DNA of 6,712 nt, taken from positions 1 through 6,712 of the forward strand of contig CAUPPN010000059.1 in the NCBI GenBank assembly GCA_963513115.1. The letters run 5' to 3'. This DNA comes from JABCPO02 sp963513115 (GTDB lineage Bacteria > Bacillota > Clostridia > TANB77 > CAG-508). The notes under the pieces are model-generated. The model did not search any database, was not told where the DNA came from, and worked only from the letters and a program-made list of their open reading frames with translations. Shown here in pieces: positions 5,785-6,712 of the stretch. Positions within the stretch are counted from its first letter, which is position 1. Each line of letters starts with the position of its first letter. A program made the translations under genes and the position numbers.

Positions 5785-5802
5785 GGATAATCTCTATCTT
5801 GA
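5781..5802. repeat. Inverted repeat overlapping the gyrA -35 element
   Basis: On the minus strand TCAAGATA (5802-5795) pairs with TATCCTTGA (5789-5781) with one bulged C, around a five-base GAGAT spacer. It lies between the upstream gene's stop codon (5812-5814) and the gyrA promoter. No T run follows, so it is a poor terminator. A regulator-binding site or chance are the alternatives. Confidence 0.35.
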
Positions 5803-5811
5803 TTACTGTAT

Positions 5812-6612
5812 TTATGCTATATTTTTAAGAAGTTCATCCAGTCCCTCATATTCAAAATTATTATTTTCACCTATAATTTTTTGAATGTTATTAATTTTTT
5901 CTATATTATTCATTAATTTTTCAAATTTAACTATTTCACTTTTTAGATTATTTATTATTTTTATTTCCTTTTTCATTGAAGAAATATCTTTATTTTCAAA
6001 TGCTTTATACCATAATTCTTGATGTTTTTCTATTTTTTCTATTTTTTTAACTTCTTCTAACATCTTGTTTCTGATATTATCTGAAATACTATTGATTGTA
6101 GTAGTTTTTAGATTTTTAATTACTTTAGACATATCTTTAGTAATAATTCCCTTTTTTCTTGCTGCATCTATTCCATAATTTAATCCTTTTGATATACTTT
6201 TTAATATTCCACCTTTTTTTATAGCTATATCCATTTCTTCTAAATTATTAAAATTTCCTTTTTTTATTCCTAAAAAGCTAGATCCAAATTCCTTTACTTT
6301 TTCTACAAGTGTTTTCATTCCTTCTTTGAATCCATTTTTTATTATAGAATTTTTAATATCAATAACTTGATCTTCTATTAAATTCGGTAACGCTGCTCTT
6401 ATTCCTAAGTCAACAGCAAAATTAATACTTCCTAAAAAAATATCTTTCAAGAAATTGTTTTGACTTTTTCCGATTTCAATATTTTTTTCATCAATATCAA
6501 CATTATTTTCTATTTCTAATCCACTTTCTAAAACATTTTCATTTTTCTTAATTTCTTGTTTGCTTTCTATATTATTTACATCAAAATTATATAATTGATT
6601 TAATAAATCCAT
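5812..6612 (-). CDS. Hypothetical helical / coiled-coil protein, 266 aa
   Basis: I do not recognise this protein. ATG 6612 is chosen because it begins one base after the stop of the upstream frame (TAA 6616-6614) and has AAGGA (6627-6623) ten bases upstream, as expected for coupled translation. A TTG at 6642 would extend it by ten residues but has no binding site. Visible parts: an acidic, Asn-rich, probably disordered N-terminus (about 11-52); a moderately hydrophobic, Gly/Ala-containing region at about 54-118 (IFLGSINFAVDLGIRAALP, then GSSFLGIKKG) that contains charges and is not a standard membrane helix; a basic middle part with GGILKSISKGLNYGIDAARKKG (133-154); and a Lys/Glu-rich C-terminal half (about 183-245) likely to form coiled coil. 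It has no signal peptide. It is followed by gyrA after 90 bases without a convincing terminator, so some readthrough into gyrA is possible. Confidence 0.82.
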   Translation of the reverse strand: MDLLNQLYNFDVNNIESKQEIKKNENVLESGLEIENNVDIDEKNIEIGKSQNNFLKDIFLGSINFAVDLGIRAALPNLIEDQVIDIKNSIIKNGFKEGMKTLVEKVKEFGSSFLGIKKGNFNNLEEMDIAIKKGGILKSISKGLNYGIDAARKKGIITKDMSKVIKNLKTTTINSISDNIRNKMLEEVKKIEKIEKHQELWYKAFENKDISSMKKEIKIINNLKSEIVKFEKLMNNIEKINNIQKIIGENNNFEYEGLDELLKNIA

Positions 6613-6613
6613 T

Positions 6614-6712
6614 TTAGTAATTTCCTTCCATGTATTTTTCAATATTACATAAAGTTGCTATAACTTCTGAAACTTTCATATTTCTTATTTTATTGTAATT
6701 TTTCACTTCTTC
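6614..6712 (-). CDS. C-terminal fragment of an unidentified protein (enters from right edge)
   Basis: The frame is open from the right edge to TAA (6616-6614), encoding 32 residues that end in MEGNY. The stop is one base from the ATG of the 266-aa gene, and the AAGGA sequence for that gene lies inside this coding end, a typical tight-operon junction. An internal ATG (6679-6677) has no evident binding site, so I read this as the tail of a longer protein rather than a tiny gene. Too little is present to name a family. Confidence 0.6.
   Translation of the reverse strand, partial: EEVKNYNKIRNMKVSEVIATLCNIEKYMEGNY

Noticed and set aside
1..6712. CRISPR array, insertion sequence or defence island
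   Set aside because: No regularly spaced repeats, transposase or integrase motifs, or terminal repeats were seen. The repeats found are short hairpins at transcription-unit boundaries.

Overview
The window is very AT-rich (roughly a quarter G+C by eye). It shows Shine-Dalgarno sequences of the GGAGG type, TTGACA/TATAAT promoters (several with an extended -10 TG) and U-tailed intrinsic terminators. It also holds a secreted DUF348-G5 cell-wall enzyme. Together these point to a low-GC Firmicute, most likely a member of the Clostridia; the species cannot be named from this sequence. Only gyrA, a tRNA-Arg gene and the cell-wall enzyme can be assigned a function.

Layout, left to right. (1) Positions 1-93: the first ten codons of a minus-strand gene leaving the left edge, with its own promoter. 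(2) 151-938: a 198-aa charged soluble protein of unknown function (minus) with its own extended -10 promoter, a leader hairpin and a terminator. (3) 1003-1911: a membrane-anchored extracytoplasmic protein of unknown function (minus), also a single-gene unit with promoter and terminator. Its apparent signal peptide extends upstream of the only canonical start codon to a good ribosome binding site followed by ATA/ATT. (4) 2074-3035: a plus-strand secreted protein with signal peptide, DUF348, G5 and an Apf/Rpf-like lytic transglycosylase domain. (5) 3039-3175: tRNA-Arg(CCU), whose predicted promoter begins three bases after the preceding stop codon and overlaps that gene's terminator. (6) 3188-3217: a bidirectional terminator separating the tRNA from convergent gyrA. 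(7) 3253-5784: gyrA (minus) with its own promoter. (8) 5812-6712: two apparently coupled minus-strand genes of unknown function, the upstream one cut by the right edge.

The genes do not form an obvious single pathway. Most are single-gene transcription units with their own promoter and terminator. The exception is the pair at the right edge, which may also read through into gyrA because no U-tailed terminator separates them. No mobile element, CRISPR array or defence-like cluster was seen. The points most worth checking are the non-canonical start of the membrane protein, the nested terminator/promoter before the tRNA, and the GyrA quinolone-pocket alanine.
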